This document shows, one piece after another, positions 1 through 8,516 of a stretch of 64,000 nucleotides of DNA. The notes beneath the pieces were generated by a model. That model had not been told where the DNA came from. It was given only the letters and a program-made list of their open reading frames with translations, and ran no database searches. The translations under genes were made by a program, and so were the position numbers. Numbering within the stretch: position 1 is the stretch's first letter; each line of letters begins with the position of its first letter. The stretch is from Caulobacter sp. CCH9-E1. GTDB lineage: Bacteria > Pseudomonadota > Alphaproteobacteria > Caulobacterales > Caulobacteraceae. Location: positions 46,623-110,622 of the forward strand of contig NZ_LSJA01000317.1 in assembly GCF_001556515.1 (NCBI RefSeq), in the 5' to 3' direction.

Positions 1-558
1 GACGAAGTCATCTCGATGGCCGTGCTGCGCAGCGTCGACGCGACGCCCGCCGAGCGGGCGGCCTATCTCAAGCACCAACGCGCCATGCTGCGCGCCGCCG
101 GCGAGGAGGGCGATGACGCCCCCGTCGTCGCCGACGAGGGCGAAGAGGACGGCGACGAAACCACCCTGACGCCGGAACGCATCGCCGAACTGGGCGCGGC
201 TGAGGAAATCCTGCTGACCGTGTCGTCGGAAGGCTTCGGCAAGCGGACCAGCGCCTATGATTTCCGGCGCACCGGCCGTGGCGGCCAGGGCCTGGCGGCC
301 CAGGATCTCAGCAAGCGCGGCGGTCGTCTGGTGGGCTCGTTCCCGGTCGATGAGAGCGACCAGATCCTGCTCGTCACCGACGCCGGACAGCTGATCCGCG
401 TGCCTGTTTCGCAAATTCGTGTTGCAGCGCGGAATACTCAGGGCGTAACCATCTTCCGCACCGCGCAGGACGAGCACGTCGTCAGCGTGGAACGTCTCGC
501 CGATTCCGGCGGCGACGATAACCAGGGCGAGGACAGCGGGGCGGACGAGACCCTGTAA
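1..558 (+). CDS. gyrA: DNA gyrase subunit A, C-terminal part (5' truncated by window)
   Basis: The open frame runs into the window from its first base and ends at a TAA at 556-558. It encodes the last part of the GyrA C-terminal beta-pinwheel, which wraps DNA for negative supercoiling by the cytoplasmic GyrA2B2 complex. Visible are repeat-like segments such as EILLTVSSEGFGKRTSAYDF and TDAGQLIRVPVSQIRVAARN, typical of GyrA blades, and an acidic tail (GGDDNQGEDSGADETL). An acidic insertion (about residues 35-55) is also present. The first Met at 16 is internal and is not a start. Family assignment is firm. The coaD gene follows after 27 bp. Confidence 0.93.
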   Translation, partial: DEVISMAVLRSVDATPAERAAYLKHQRAMLRAAGEEGDDAPVVADEGEEDGDETTLTPERIAELGAAEEILLTVSSEGFGKRTSAYDFRRTGRGGQGLAAQDLSKRGGRLVGSFPVDESDQILLVTDAGQLIRVPVSQIRVAARNTQGVTIFRTAQDEHVVSVERLADSGGDDNQGEDSGADETL

Positions 559-585
559 CCCTCTCCCGTTAGCGTAGGGGGTTGC

Positions 586-1077
586 ATGCGGGTCGGGCTT
601 TATCCCGGGACTTTCGATCCGGTCACCAACGGTCATCTCGACATCATCGGGCGGGCCGTGAAGCTGGTCGACAAGCTGGTGATCGGCGTCGCCGTGAATA
701 TCGGCAAGGGGCCGTTGTTCTCGCTGGACGAGCGGGTCGCCATTCTCGAGCGCGAGACGGCGCACCTGACCAAGATCGCCGAGATCGAGGTTAGGCCGTT
801 CGAAAGCCTGCTGATGCACTTCGCCCGGGATGTGAACGCCCAGATGATCGTGCGCGGCCTGCGGGCCGTCGCCGACTTCGAATACGAGTTCCAGATGACG
901 GCGATGAACCAGCAACTGGATCGCGAGATCGAGACCGTCTTCCTGATGGCCGACCCGCGTCACCAGGCGATCGCCTCGCGGCTGGTCAAGGAGATCGCCA
1001 CCCTGGGCGGCGACATCTCCAAGTTTGTCCCCGGCGGCGTCGCCCAGCAACTGCTGACCAAGGTCGGGCGAGGCTGA
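586..1077 (+). CDS. coaD: Phosphopantetheine adenylyltransferase
   Basis: Transfers AMP from ATP to 4'-phosphopantetheine, giving dephospho-CoA, the penultimate step of coenzyme A synthesis in the cytoplasm. The 163-residue length is normal for CoaD. The N-terminus YPGTFDPVTNGHLDII carries the nucleotidyltransferase TxGH-type motif (here TNGH), and ADFEYEFQMTAMNQQL and the C-terminal SRLVKEIATLGGDIS are CoaD signatures. The ATG is preceded by a purine-rich stretch (TAGGGGG). It lies 27 bp after gyrA on the same strand, so co-transcription is possible. A hairpin follows the stop codon. Confidence 0.97.
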   Translation: MRVGLYPGTFDPVTNGHLDIIGRAVKLVDKLVIGVAVNIGKGPLFSLDERVAILERETAHLTKIAEIEVRPFESLLMHFARDVNAQMIVRGLRAVADFEYEFQMTAMNQQLDREIETVFLMADPRHQAIASRLVKEIATLGGDISKFVPGGVAQQLLTKVGRG

Positions 1078-1087
1078 TCGCCAGGGC

Positions 1088-1111
1088 GGGAAAGTCGCTT
1101 GGCGACTTCCC
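1088..1111. terminator. Hairpin between convergent coaD and lipoprotein gene
   Basis: An inverted repeat (GGGAAAGTCGC at 1088-1098, GCGACTTCCC at 1102-1111, one bulged A, 3-nt loop) lies between the ends of two convergent genes. There is no long T tract. It may act as a bidirectional terminator. Confidence 0.5.
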
Positions 1112-1126
1112 GTTGCCGACGACGGG

Positions 1127-1480
1127 TTAGCGTGGCGGGCTTTGACCGCTGCTGGTCGCGGTTGACGACGAGCCTGAGGTCGCCGCTCCTGGCGTCGTGC
1201 CCGTCGAACGATCCTGCGTGCTGTTCGAGCCGGTGGTCCCTGGGGCGCCGGTCGTCGAACCCGTTGTTCCCGTTCCGCTCGCGCCGGTCCCGGTGTCGAC
1301 GTTTCCGGGCGTCGTCATGTCGGGTGCTGTCGGGGTTTGGCCCGTCGTCGAGCTGCTCGCGGCTGGGTCGGTCGCTGTCGTCGGGGTCTGGTTCTGGTCT
1401 TGGCGAGAGCAACCGCCCACGACCGTGGCGGCGGCGAGCGATGCGGCGGACAAGCCGATCATGAGGGCGTGTCGGTTCAT
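1127..1480 (-). CDS. Small Thr/Ser/Gly-rich lipoprotein, unknown function
   Basis: The start chosen is the ATG complementary to 1478-1480, giving 117 residues. The N-terminus MNRHALMIGLSAASLAAATVVGGCS is a lipoprotein signal peptide with a lipobox ending VVGGC, so the mature protein should be lipid-anchored at Cys25. The rest is low complexity, dominated by Thr, Ser, Gly and Pro, with no recognisable domain. Upstream in-frame codons (to 1681) would place hydrophilic sequence before the signal peptide and were rejected. It faces coaD convergently. Its function is unknown. Confidence 0.7.
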   Translation of the reverse strand: MNRHALMIGLSAASLAAATVVGGCSRQDQNQTPTTATDPAASSSTTGQTPTAPDMTTPGNVDTGTGASGTGTTGSTTGAPGTTGSNSTQDRSTGTTPGAATSGSSSTATSSGQSPPR

Positions 1481-1705
1481 CGAAGGTCTCCTTGTTGTTG
1501 TCCGCAAGGCGGACGGTAAAGACCAACGACGCGCGGGCGATGTTCGGTGCGCGGGATATGCAAAGGACATTTCGACGGATGGCTTTGCGGGAGCTTGGCC
1601 TCCGCCCTGAAGCGGCCGGAATCCTGCGGTCCAAGATTCGTCGCACTTGTCGGGGAGGCCGTGTCGTTCTACGCCGGCCATGACCTAGTCTGTTCGGGGT
1701 AATCG

Positions 1706-2551
1706 ATGAAGTTCGCCATGACCGCCGCCGCCTTGGCGCTCGCCGCAGTGACGGCCTCCGCTACGACGGCTTCGGCCCAGACCGCCGCTCCAACTGGCGC
1801 GGACTGGCGCGCGCCTGACCCCAATAACGTGATCGTGGTGGAGACGAACAAGGGGCGGATCATCGCCGAGCTCTATCCTCAGGCCGCGCCCAATCACGTC
1901 GAGCGCGTCCGGAGCCTGGTGAAGAGCGGCTTCTATGACGGCCTGACCTTCTTCCGTGTCATCAGCGACTTCATGGCCCAGACGGGCGACCCGCAGAACA
2001 CCGGCATGGGCGGTTCGGACCAGCCCAATCTGACGGCCGAGTTCACCTTCCGCCGTGGCGCCGACCTGCCGCTGGGCGCCAGCTTCAAGGTGGGCAGCAA
2101 CGAGCAGGGCTGGGTCGACGCCTTGCCCGTCACTAGCCAGAACTCGGCCTTGGCCGTGATGACAGCCGATCGCAAGGTCGCGACCTGGGGCAACTTCTGT
2201 CCCGGCGTCCTGGGCATGGCGCGCGCCGGCGATCCCAACAGCGCCAATAGCCAGTTCTTCTTCATGCGCCAGGCGAACGCCTCGCTGGACAAGACCTACA
2301 CCGCCTTCGGCCGCGTGCTGCAGGGCCTCGATGTCGTCCGCGCCATCAAGACGGGCGAGCCCGTGCCCGATCCCCAGGACAAGATGCTGAGCGTCAAGCT
2401 GCTGGCCGACCTGCCCGCGGACAAGCGTCCCTCGGTGCGGGTCATGGACACCCGCTCGGCCGCCTTCAAGGCTTTGGCGACCAAGCGGCAGGCCGAACTG
2501 GGCGCCAGCTTCACCAATTGCGATCTCGACGTCCCCGTTCAGGTGAAATGA
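1706..2551 (+). CDS. Cyclophilin-type peptidyl-prolyl isomerase, exported
   Basis: A predicted periplasmic cis-trans prolyl isomerase. Residues 1-25 form a signal peptide (MKFAMTAAALALAAVTASA, then an Ala-rich cleavage region). The cyclophilin domain begins near residue 40 (VIVVETNKGRIIAELYPQ) and shows the motifs FYDGLTFFRVISDFMAQTGD and NSANSQFFFMR. It is longer than a minimal cyclophilin (281 versus about 165) because of an insert between the GGSDQPNLTAEF and PGVLGMAR segments and a C-terminal extension. The next gene, one base pair downstream, encodes a paralogue of nearly the same length, so the two are almost certainly co-transcribed. Confidence 0.93.
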   Translation: MKFAMTAAALALAAVTASATTASAQTAAPTGADWRAPDPNNVIVVETNKGRIIAELYPQAAPNHVERVRSLVKSGFYDGLTFFRVISDFMAQTGDPQNTGMGGSDQPNLTAEFTFRRGADLPLGASFKVGSNEQGWVDALPVTSQNSALAVMTADRKVATWGNFCPGVLGMARAGDPNSANSQFFFMRQANASLDKTYTAFGRVLQGLDVVRAIKTGEPVPDPQDKMLSVKLLADLPADKRPSVRVMDTRSAAFKALATKRQAELGASFTNCDLDVPVQVK

Positions 2552-2552
2552 C

Positions 2553-3395
2553 ATGACGCTGTCTCGTGCGCTGTCGCCCTGCCTGGTTCTCGCGATGACC
2601 TCGAGCGCCGCCATGGCGGCGACGCCGAGCAAGCCGTCGGAAGCGGATTGGCGCACGCCCGCGCCCGAGACGATCCTGGTGATCGACACCAACAAGGGCC
2701 GGGTGCTGGTCGAGCTGATCCCGGAAGTCGCGCCAAACCACGTCGCGCGCCTGCAGGAGCTGACCCGCGCGGGCGTCTATGATGGTCGGACCTTCTTCCG
2801 GGTCATCGACCGGTTCATGGCTCAGACAGGCGATCCGACCAATACGGGCGAGGGCGGCTCCGACAAGCCCAACCTCAAGGCCGAGTTCACGTTCCGCCGC
2901 ACCGCCGAGACGCCGTTCGTCCCCATGGCCGCGCCGGCCGGCCTTGAGGTCGGCTACCTGAAGTCCCTGCCGGTCGTCAGCCAGGCCTGGAGCTGGAGCG
3001 ACATGACCAGCGACCATAAGGTCGCGGCCTGGGGGACCTATTGCCCCGGCGTGGTCGGCATGGCGCGGGACGAGGACAACAACTCGGCCAACAGCCAGTT
3101 CTTCCTGATGCGCCAGCCCTATCCGTCGCTGGACAAGCGCTACACCGCCTTTGGACGCGTGGTCAGCGGATTAAGCGCGGTGCGCGCCATCAAGACGGGC
3201 GAACCCGTGCCCGCGCCGCAAGACCAGATGCTGAAGCTTCGACTGCTGTCGGATATCCCCGAAGCCGAACGGCCCAGGGTGCGACTTATTGACCCAAAAG
3301 GCCCGTGGTTCGCCGCCGAAACTCAGCGTCTGAGGGCTTTGAAAGGCGCGGACTTTTCTGTCTGCGACATCGATTTGCCGGCGGAAGTTCGCTGA
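2553..3395 (+). CDS. Cyclophilin-type peptidyl-prolyl isomerase, exported paralogue
   Basis: A second exported cyclophilin (280 residues) starting one base after the stop of the first. The N-terminus (MTLSRALSPCLVLAMTSSAAMAA) is a signal peptide. The cyclophilin core shows TNKGRVLVELIPEVAPNHV, VYDGRTFFRVIDRFMAQTGD and NSANSQFFLMRQ. It shares with the upstream gene the same insert and the same C-terminal tail around IKTGEPVP, so the pair arose by tandem duplication. The likely role is folding of periplasmic or outer-membrane proteins. Confidence 0.93.
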   Translation: MTLSRALSPCLVLAMTSSAAMAATPSKPSEADWRTPAPETILVIDTNKGRVLVELIPEVAPNHVARLQELTRAGVYDGRTFFRVIDRFMAQTGDPTNTGEGGSDKPNLKAEFTFRRTAETPFVPMAAPAGLEVGYLKSLPVVSQAWSWSDMTSDHKVAAWGTYCPGVVGMARDEDNNSANSQFFLMRQPYPSLDKRYTAFGRVVSGLSAVRAIKTGEPVPAPQDQMLKLRLLSDIPEAERPRVRLIDPKGPWFAAETQRLRALKGADFSVCDIDLPAEVR

Positions 3396-3488
3396 GCTCT
3401 AGCGGTTTTCGCGCGAAGACTTGGTTCACAGGGCGCCCTGAACCGCGCTAGAAGCGCGGTCGCATCACTCGCCACATAAGGGAAGACC

Positions 3489-3956
3489 ATGTCGGCCGAC
3501 CTCGAAAACACCCTGATCCTGACGCTGGAGACCGGTCCGGTCACCATCAAGCTGCGCCCCGACCTGGCGCCTGGCCACGTCGAGCGGATCAAGGAGCTGG
3601 TGCGCGAGGGCTTCTATGACGGCGTCGTCTTCCACCGCGTGATCCCGGGCTTCATGGCCCAGGGCGGCGATCCGTCGGGCACCGGCCGCGGCGGTTCGGA
3701 CAAGCCGGACCTGAAGGCCGAGTTCAACAAGGAGCCGCACGTGCGCGGCATCTGCTCGATGGCCCGGACGCCCGATCCGAACTCTGCCAACAGCCAGTTC
3801 TTCATCGTGTTCGACGACGCCACATTCCTGGACGGTCAGTACACGGTCTGGGGTCAGGTGGTCGAAGGCATGGAACATGTCGACGCTCTGCCGAAGGGCG
3901 AGCCGCCGAAAGAGCCGGGCAAGATCGTCAGCGCCAAGATCGCGGCCGACGCCTAA
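3489..3956 (+). CDS. Cyclophilin-type peptidyl-prolyl isomerase, cytoplasmic
   Basis: A 155-residue single-domain cyclophilin of PpiB type, without a signal peptide, so probably cytoplasmic. Motifs include GPVTIKLRPDLAPGHVERIK, FYDGVVFHRVIPGFMAQGGD, GTGRGGSDKPDLKAEF and NSANSQFFIVFDDA. The start ATG follows AGGGAAGACC, a good ribosome-binding site. It is the third cyclophilin in a row, separated from the exported pair by 93 bp that could hold its own promoter. A terminator-like hairpin follows. Confidence 0.95.
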   Translation: MSADLENTLILTLETGPVTIKLRPDLAPGHVERIKELVREGFYDGVVFHRVIPGFMAQGGDPSGTGRGGSDKPDLKAEFNKEPHVRGICSMARTPDPNSANSQFFIVFDDATFLDGQYTVWGQVVEGMEHVDALPKGEPPKEPGKIVSAKIAADA

Positions 3957-3980
3957 CCCTCAGCGCTTCGCGAATTCAAG

Positions 3981-4016
3981 CGGCTCCAGGCCTGGCGTCT
4001 GGAGCCGTTTCTATTT
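3981..4016 (+). terminator. Rho-independent terminator after the cyclophilin genes
   Basis: A perfect 9-bp stem (CGGCTCCAG at 3981-3989 with CTGGAGCCG at 3999-4007) is followed by TTTCTATTT. It is well placed 25 bp after the cyclophilin stop. Its T-rich tail overlaps the end of the convergent gene at 4011. Confidence 0.75.
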
Positions 4017-4982
4017 GGACGATCGGCGTAGCGTCACGATGACGGGGCGATGGTCGGAGCCAATGGCCGGTCCGCGCTCGACCTTGATCGCGCGCCAGTC
4101 GGAGCCGGCATAGACGTGGTCGATGGGCAGGAAGGGCGCCGGCGCGGCGGCGACGCGCGAGAACTGACCGGACGGCCAGGAGGGCAGGGCCCGGGTCCAT
4201 CGGTTAAGGCCCAACGCCTTGTCCTGACGCCTCAGGGTGAAGGACCAAGGCGTCGAGTTGAAGTCGCCGGTCACGATCAGGGTTCGCTGGTCGAAGTTGG
4301 AGGCGGCTTTGACCAGCGTCGCCGATTGCACCTGCTGGCGCCCCGCCGGCACGGGCCAAACATAATGGACGCCGAGGACCGTAAAGGGGCCCGCTGGGTC
4401 CTCGATCGTCGCCCATGCGCCCGGCAGCCCCTTCTGAAGCGAGCCGGAGGCGCTCACCTTCCTTCGGGAAAAGATCCAGGGCTCGCAGCGCCCGGACTTG
4501 CAGGACACGAAGGGATAGGCGGCCCGCAGGCCCTTGTTGACGGCCCAAGCCGCCCCGCCGCCTTCCTCCATCACGATGACGTCGGCGTCCTGCGCCAGCA
4601 GCCACTCCAGGCTCTTTTCCGGCGCGTAGTTCTCGTGCCAGGCATTGAACTGGATGATCTTGAGGTCGCCCGGCGCGGTGGCCTCCGGCTTGAAGCGCCA
4701 GGCCATGCGCAGTTCGGGCAGCATCATCACGCCGCAGGCGCTGACCGTGACAACGCCGAGCGCAACGATGACCCATCGCTCGGCTTCGCGCGCGAAGAGG
4801 CCTCCCAGCAGGACCGCGCCGACACCCATGGCCAGCCACAGCGGCGCCGCGTGGGTCAGGGCGTCCAGCCGGGGGCTGACCGCGCCGCCCAGGCTCATCA
4901 GAGCGAGAATGGCGCCACATAGGCCTAGCATCAGGCCCGTGCCGCGGACGAGAAGACTCATGAGCTGTGCAATGAGACGCAT
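4011..4982 (-). CDS. Membrane-anchored endonuclease/exonuclease/phosphatase family protein
   Basis: A 323-residue protein. The N-terminal hundred residues hold about three hydrophobic segments (LIAQLMSLLVRGTGLMLGLC; PLWLAMGVGAVLLGGLF; WVIVALGVVTVSACGVMML). They are followed by an EEP-fold domain with the motifs IIQFNAWHEN, VIVMEEGG, VTGDFNSTPW and GSDHRPVIVTL, i.e. the Asn, Glu, Asp-Asn and Asp-His active-site residues of this metal-dependent phosphohydrolase superfamily. The layout resembles the YafD group, with the catalytic domain predicted outside the inner membrane. The substrate is not known. It converges on the cyclophilin gene and is divergent from queA. Confidence 0.85.
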   Translation of the reverse strand: MRLIAQLMSLLVRGTGLMLGLCGAILALMSLGGAVSPRLDALTHAAPLWLAMGVGAVLLGGLFAREAERWVIVALGVVTVSACGVMMLPELRMAWRFKPEATAPGDLKIIQFNAWHENYAPEKSLEWLLAQDADVIVMEEGGGAAWAVNKGLRAAYPFVSCKSGRCEPWIFSRRKVSASGSLQKGLPGAWATIEDPAGPFTVLGVHYVWPVPAGRQQVQSATLVKAASNFDQRTLIVTGDFNSTPWSFTLRRQDKALGLNRWTRALPSWPSGQFSRVAAAPAPFLPIDHVYAGSDWRAIKVERGPAIGSDHRPVIVTLRRSSK

Positions 4983-5112
4983 GAGCCGCTGTTAGCATGC
5001 GTCAATGACCGTTGGCGCGCCCGCGTTTTACGGTTTATCGCTTCCTTGCGTCTCTCCCGCTGATCGCCTGACTCTTGACCTTCGGCGCCCATCGTGCGCT
5101 TGAAGCGCGCCC

Positions 5113-6219
5113 ATGCGCCTATCCGACTTCGACTTCGACCTCCCCGAGGATCGCATCGCCCTGCGGCCGGCCGAGCCGCGCGACGCCGCGCGTCTGCTGG
5201 TCGTACGGCCTGGCCAGGGTCTGGCCGATCATGTGGTTCGCGAACTGCCCGATTTCCTGCGTCCTGGCGACGCCATGGTCTTCAACGACACCCGTGTGAT
5301 CCCGGCGCGTCTCGCGGGCTTGCGCGAGGGGCGGACGACGGGCGGCGCGGACGGCACGCCTGTCGCGGTCGAGGCGACCTTGCACCGGCGCGTCGCGCCG
5401 GACCGCTGGAGCGCCTTCATGCGTCCCGGCAAGCGTTTGAAGGTCGGCGACCGCGTCGCCTTTGGCGCGCGCGACGACCGCGCCTGCGAACTCGACCGCC
5501 TGGACGCCACGGTCGCCGAGAAGCACGAGGGCGGCGAGGTCCTGCTGGCCTTCGACCTTTCCGGGCCTGACCTCGATATCGGCATCGCTCGCCATGGCGA
5601 CATGCCGCTGCCGCCCTATATCGCCGCCAAGCGCGGGGAGGACGACCGGGACCGCGCCGACTACCAGACCGTCTATGCGCGCGAAGACGGCTCCGTCGCC
5701 GCGCCGACCGCCGGACTGCACTTCACGCCTGAACTGCTCGAGGCCCTGAAGGCCAAGGGCGTTTCGACGCATTTCGTCACCCTCCACGTTGGGGCGGGCA
5801 CCTTCCTGCCGGTCAAGACCGACGACGTCTCCGAACACAAGATGCACGCCGAGTACGGACAGGTGACGCGCGAAGTCGCCGACGCCCTGAACGCCGCCCG
5901 CGCCGCTGGCGGCCGGATCATCTGCGTCGGCACCACCTCGCTGCGCCTGCTGGAGAGCGCCACGGGCGAGGACGGCGTCGTGCGGCCGTTCGCCGACGAG
6001 ACCGCGATCTTCATCACGCCGGGCTATCGCTTCCGCGCCGCGGATGTGCTGATGACTAACTTCCACCTGCCCAAGTCGACCCTGTTCATGCTGGTCAGCG
6101 CGTTTGCCGGACGCGAGACGATGCGCGCGGCCTATGAGCACGCCATATCGACGGGCTATCGCTTCTATTCCTATGGCGACGGCAGCCTGCTGTTCCGCGC
6201 CGAGCCCGAGAGCCGCTGA
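5113..6219 (+). CDS. queA: S-adenosylmethionine:tRNA ribosyltransferase-isomerase
   Basis: Transfers and isomerises the ribosyl group of SAM onto preQ1 in tRNA, forming epoxyqueuosine in GUN-anticodon tRNAs. Hallmarks are [19 protein letters not shown] at the N-terminus, [48 protein letters not shown] and [19 protein letters not shown]. The length of 368 is slightly above the usual 340-360 because of short inserts. The stop overlaps the tgt start by one base (TGATG), so the two queuosine genes are translationally coupled. Confidence 0.97.
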   Translation: MRLSDFDFDLPEDRIALRPAEPRDAARLLVVRPGQGLADHVVRELPDFLRPGDAMVFNDTRVIPARLAGLREGRTTGGADGTPVAVEATLHRRVAPDRWSAFMRPGKRLKVGDRVAFGARDDRACELDRLDATVAEKHEGGEVLLAFDLSGPDLDIGIARHGDMPLPPYIAAKRGEDDRDRADYQTVYAREDGSVAAPTAGLHFTPELLEALKAKGVSTHFVTLHVGAGTFLPVKTDDVSEHKMHAEYGQVTREVADALNAARAAGGRIICVGTTSLRLLESATGEDGVVRPFADETAIFITPGYRFRAADVLMTNFHLPKSTLFMLVSAFAGRETMRAAYEHAISTGYRFYSYGDGSLLFRAEPESR

Positions 6220-7334
6220 TGGCCGCGTTCCCTTTCGAGATCAAAGCCACGGACGGCAAGGCGCGCACGGGCGTCCTCAAGACGCCGCGCGGCGACATCC
6301 GCACGCCGGCCTTCATGCCGGTCGGCACGGCCGCCACGGTCAAGGCGATGACCGTCGACCAGGTCAAGGACACCGGCGCGGACATCATCCTGGGCAACAC
6401 CTACCACCTGATGCTGCGGCCCTCGGCCGAGCGCGTGGCGCGGCTGGGCGGGCTGCACAAGTTCATGCGTTGGGACAAGCCGATCCTCACCGACAGCGGC
6501 GGCTTCCAGGTCATGAGCCTGTCGGGCATCAGCAAGCTGACCGAGGAGGCCGTGACCTTCTCCAGCCACGTCGACGGCTCCAAGCACGTGCTGACCCCCG
6601 AGCGCTCGATCGAGATCCAGGCCGACCTGCTGGGCAGCGACATCGTCATGCAGCTGGACGAGTGCGTCGCTTGGCCGGCCGAGGAGGCGAGGGCGCGCAA
6701 GGGCATGGAGCTCTCCGCCCGCTGGGCCAAGCGTTCGAAGGACGCTTTCGGAACGCGCGACACCCAGGCCCTATTCGGCATCCAGCAGGGCTCGACCTTC
6801 GAAAACTTGCGTCGCGAGTCTTCTGAAAAGCTGCAGGAGATCGGTTTTGACGGCTACGCCATCGGCGGTCTGGCGGTTGGCGAGGGCCATGAGGCGATGT
6901 GCGAGGTCCTCGACTACGCGCCGGGCCTGCTGCCCCACGATCGCCCGCGCTACCTGATGGGCGTGGGCAAGCCGATCGACCTGGTCGAGGCCGTGGCGCG
7001 CGGCGTCGACATGTTCGACTGCGTGCTGCCGACCCGCTCGGGCCGCCATGGTCAGGCCTGGACCTGGGACGGGCCGATCAATCTGAAGAACGCCAAGTAC
7101 GCCGAGGATGACACGCCGCTGGACCCGACCAGCGACTGCCCGGCTAGCCGCGACTACTCCAAGGCCTATCTGCGCCACCTGTTCAAGGCCGAGGAAATCC
7201 TGGGGCAGGTGCTACTGTCCTGGCACAACATCGCCTTCTTCCAGGCGCTGACCGCCGCCATGCGCGCGGCGATCGCGGAGGGGCGGTTCGAGCAGTTCCG
7301 CCGCGACTTCGCCGCCCGGCACCTGTCGCAGTAG
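6219..7334 (+). CDS. tgt: Queuine tRNA-guanine transglycosylase
   Basis: Exchanges the wobble guanine of GUN-anticodon tRNAs for preQ1, acting before QueA. The 371 residues contain [20 protein letters not shown], the catalytic-region sequence [14 protein letters not shown], the [13 protein letters not shown] loop and [19 protein letters not shown], where DCVLPTR carries the nucleophilic Asp. The C-terminal zinc site is only partly recognisable ([20 protein letters not shown] with SWHN). It starts inside the queA stop codon. The last gene of this small operon ends 5 bp before the end of a convergent lipoprotein gene. Confidence 0.97.
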   Translation: MAAFPFEIKATDGKARTGVLKTPRGDIRTPAFMPVGTAATVKAMTVDQVKDTGADIILGNTYHLMLRPSAERVARLGGLHKFMRWDKPILTDSGGFQVMSLSGISKLTEEAVTFSSHVDGSKHVLTPERSIEIQADLLGSDIVMQLDECVAWPAEEARARKGMELSARWAKRSKDAFGTRDTQALFGIQQGSTFENLRRESSEKLQEIGFDGYAIGGLAVGEGHEAMCEVLDYAPGLLPHDRPRYLMGVGKPIDLVEAVARGVDMFDCVLPTRSGRHGQAWTWDGPINLKNAKYAEDDTPLDPTSDCPASRDYSKAYLRHLFKAEEILGQVLLSWHNIAFFQALTAAMRAAIAEGRFEQFRRDFAARHLSQ

Positions 7335-7339
7335 GAGCG

Positions 7340-8044
7340 TCAGGAAGACTGACCTTTAGGCTGGGGCGGAAGCTCCTCCTTGTGGATGGGGAAGCGCGGT
7401 TTGCGCGGGCCGTAAGGGTCCGGAGGCGGCGGCATGCCTGGATCGACGACCGGGGGTGGCGCTGGCGGCTTGTGCTGCGGCGTGGCCGGCGGATTGCAGC
7501 CGCGGGACTCGCCCAGGCCCTTCAAGTAGGCGCGGCGAACGGCGCCCGAAGCGATGGCGCTCTGCACGAGGCGATCGTGCCGCTCGGCGCCGGACAGCTT
7601 CCGCACCCAGCCTCGCATGGGGATCATGTCCTGCGCGGCGCTGGCGACGGCGCCGAGGGCGGCTTCGCCAGCGGCCTTGCGCCCGCGGTCCATCAAGTCC
7701 TCATCTCCGGTCGCGGGCATGCTGTCGAGGTCCTCGCCCAACGCCGCATCCAACGGTTTGATCAAGGAGATCAGGCTGGCGCAGCTCGCGGGGACTGGAC
7801 GCCTGTACGGATCGTCCATGGACTCAAGCAGGACGCGCGGAATCTTGGTCCGGATGACATTTACGTCTCGCAGCGGCGCGGTCATGGCGCCGGTGATTCC
7901 GTCCTTGTTCGCTTCCGACGCCGATTTGATGCGCTCATCCGACTCCTGAACGGGCGGCGGAGAGGGCGCGGCCTGTTGGCGCGCGGACGCGCATCCGGCC
8001 GCCGCGACCGCCAGAAAGCCCGCTAAAAGCAAGGTTCTACGCAT
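7340..8044 (-). CDS. Predicted lipoprotein, proline-rich C-terminus
   Basis: A 234-residue protein whose N-terminus MRRTLLLAGFLAVAAAGCAS has a lipobox (AAAGC), so it should be lipidated at Cys18. The middle part has a helical look (EAALGAVASAAQDMIPMRGWVRKL, GAVRRAYLKGLGES). The C-terminus is rich in proline (KPPAPPPVVDPGMPPPPDP), suggesting a flexible linker or a protein-binding tail. No family was recognised. It converges on tgt with a 5-bp gap and is divergent from tRNA-Lys. Confidence 0.75.
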   Translation of the reverse strand: MRRTLLLAGFLAVAAAGCASARQQAAPSPPPVQESDERIKSASEANKDGITGAMTAPLRDVNVIRTKIPRVLLESMDDPYRRPVPASCASLISLIKPLDAALGEDLDSMPATGDEDLMDRGRKAAGEAALGAVASAAQDMIPMRGWVRKLSGAERHDRLVQSAIASGAVRRAYLKGLGESRGCNPPATPQHKPPAPPPVVDPGMPPPPDPYGPRKPRFPIHKEELPPQPKGQSS

Positions 8045-8171
8045 GACTCACCCTAACCCGCTCACAGCTTTACCACTCTGGACGGGAAAAACGGCGAAAG
8101 CGTGCTTGCGGGCCCGACGACCCCCGACTATGGTCCGCGCCGCTTCCACCGGCCCCCGCCGGATCGTGAGC

Positions 8172-8246
8172 GGGCCGGTAGCTCAGTGGTAGAGCATTCG
8201 ACTTTTAATCGAATGGTCCTGGGTTCGAGTCCCAGCCGGCCTACCA
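8172..8246 (+). tRNA. tRNA-Lys (anticodon UUU)
   Basis: A complete cloverleaf with encoded CCA: acceptor GGGCCGG pairs with CCGGCCT, the D-arm contains GCTCAGTGGTAGAGC, the anticodon stem TTCGA/TCGAA encloses the loop CTTTTAA (anticodon TTT), and the T-arm is CTGGG-TTCGAGT-CCCAG. Length 75 nt including CCA. It lies alone between a lipoprotein gene and the sulfate transport genes. No integrase or att repeat was seen at its 3' end. Confidence 0.97.
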
Positions 8247-8516
8247 AACTTCAAGTCCCTGATCTGAAAAAGCTTATCCGCCGCGCGGTTTCATCGCGCG
8301 GCCGCAGTCGATGACTGCGTCTCGTGGGGCATGGGTCGCCGCGCTCGCCAGTTTTTCTCCATGTCCCATCCGGCTTTTCTCGTTTGCCCCATGATCGTGG
8401 TAGAGATTTAAGCGGCTCAGTTCTTCGCGACGCCGCCGGGACCGGACACGGTCCCGAGCACGTTCAGCCTCAACAGAGCCATGTGGCGAGCCCGGACCCT
8501 GGACGACGATCAGACG

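Noticed and set aside
8102-8314. A 70-residue frame containing SSVVEHSTFNRMVLGSSPSR
   Set aside because: This peptide is the well-known conceptual translation of a tRNA gene; the frame crosses tRNA-Lys.
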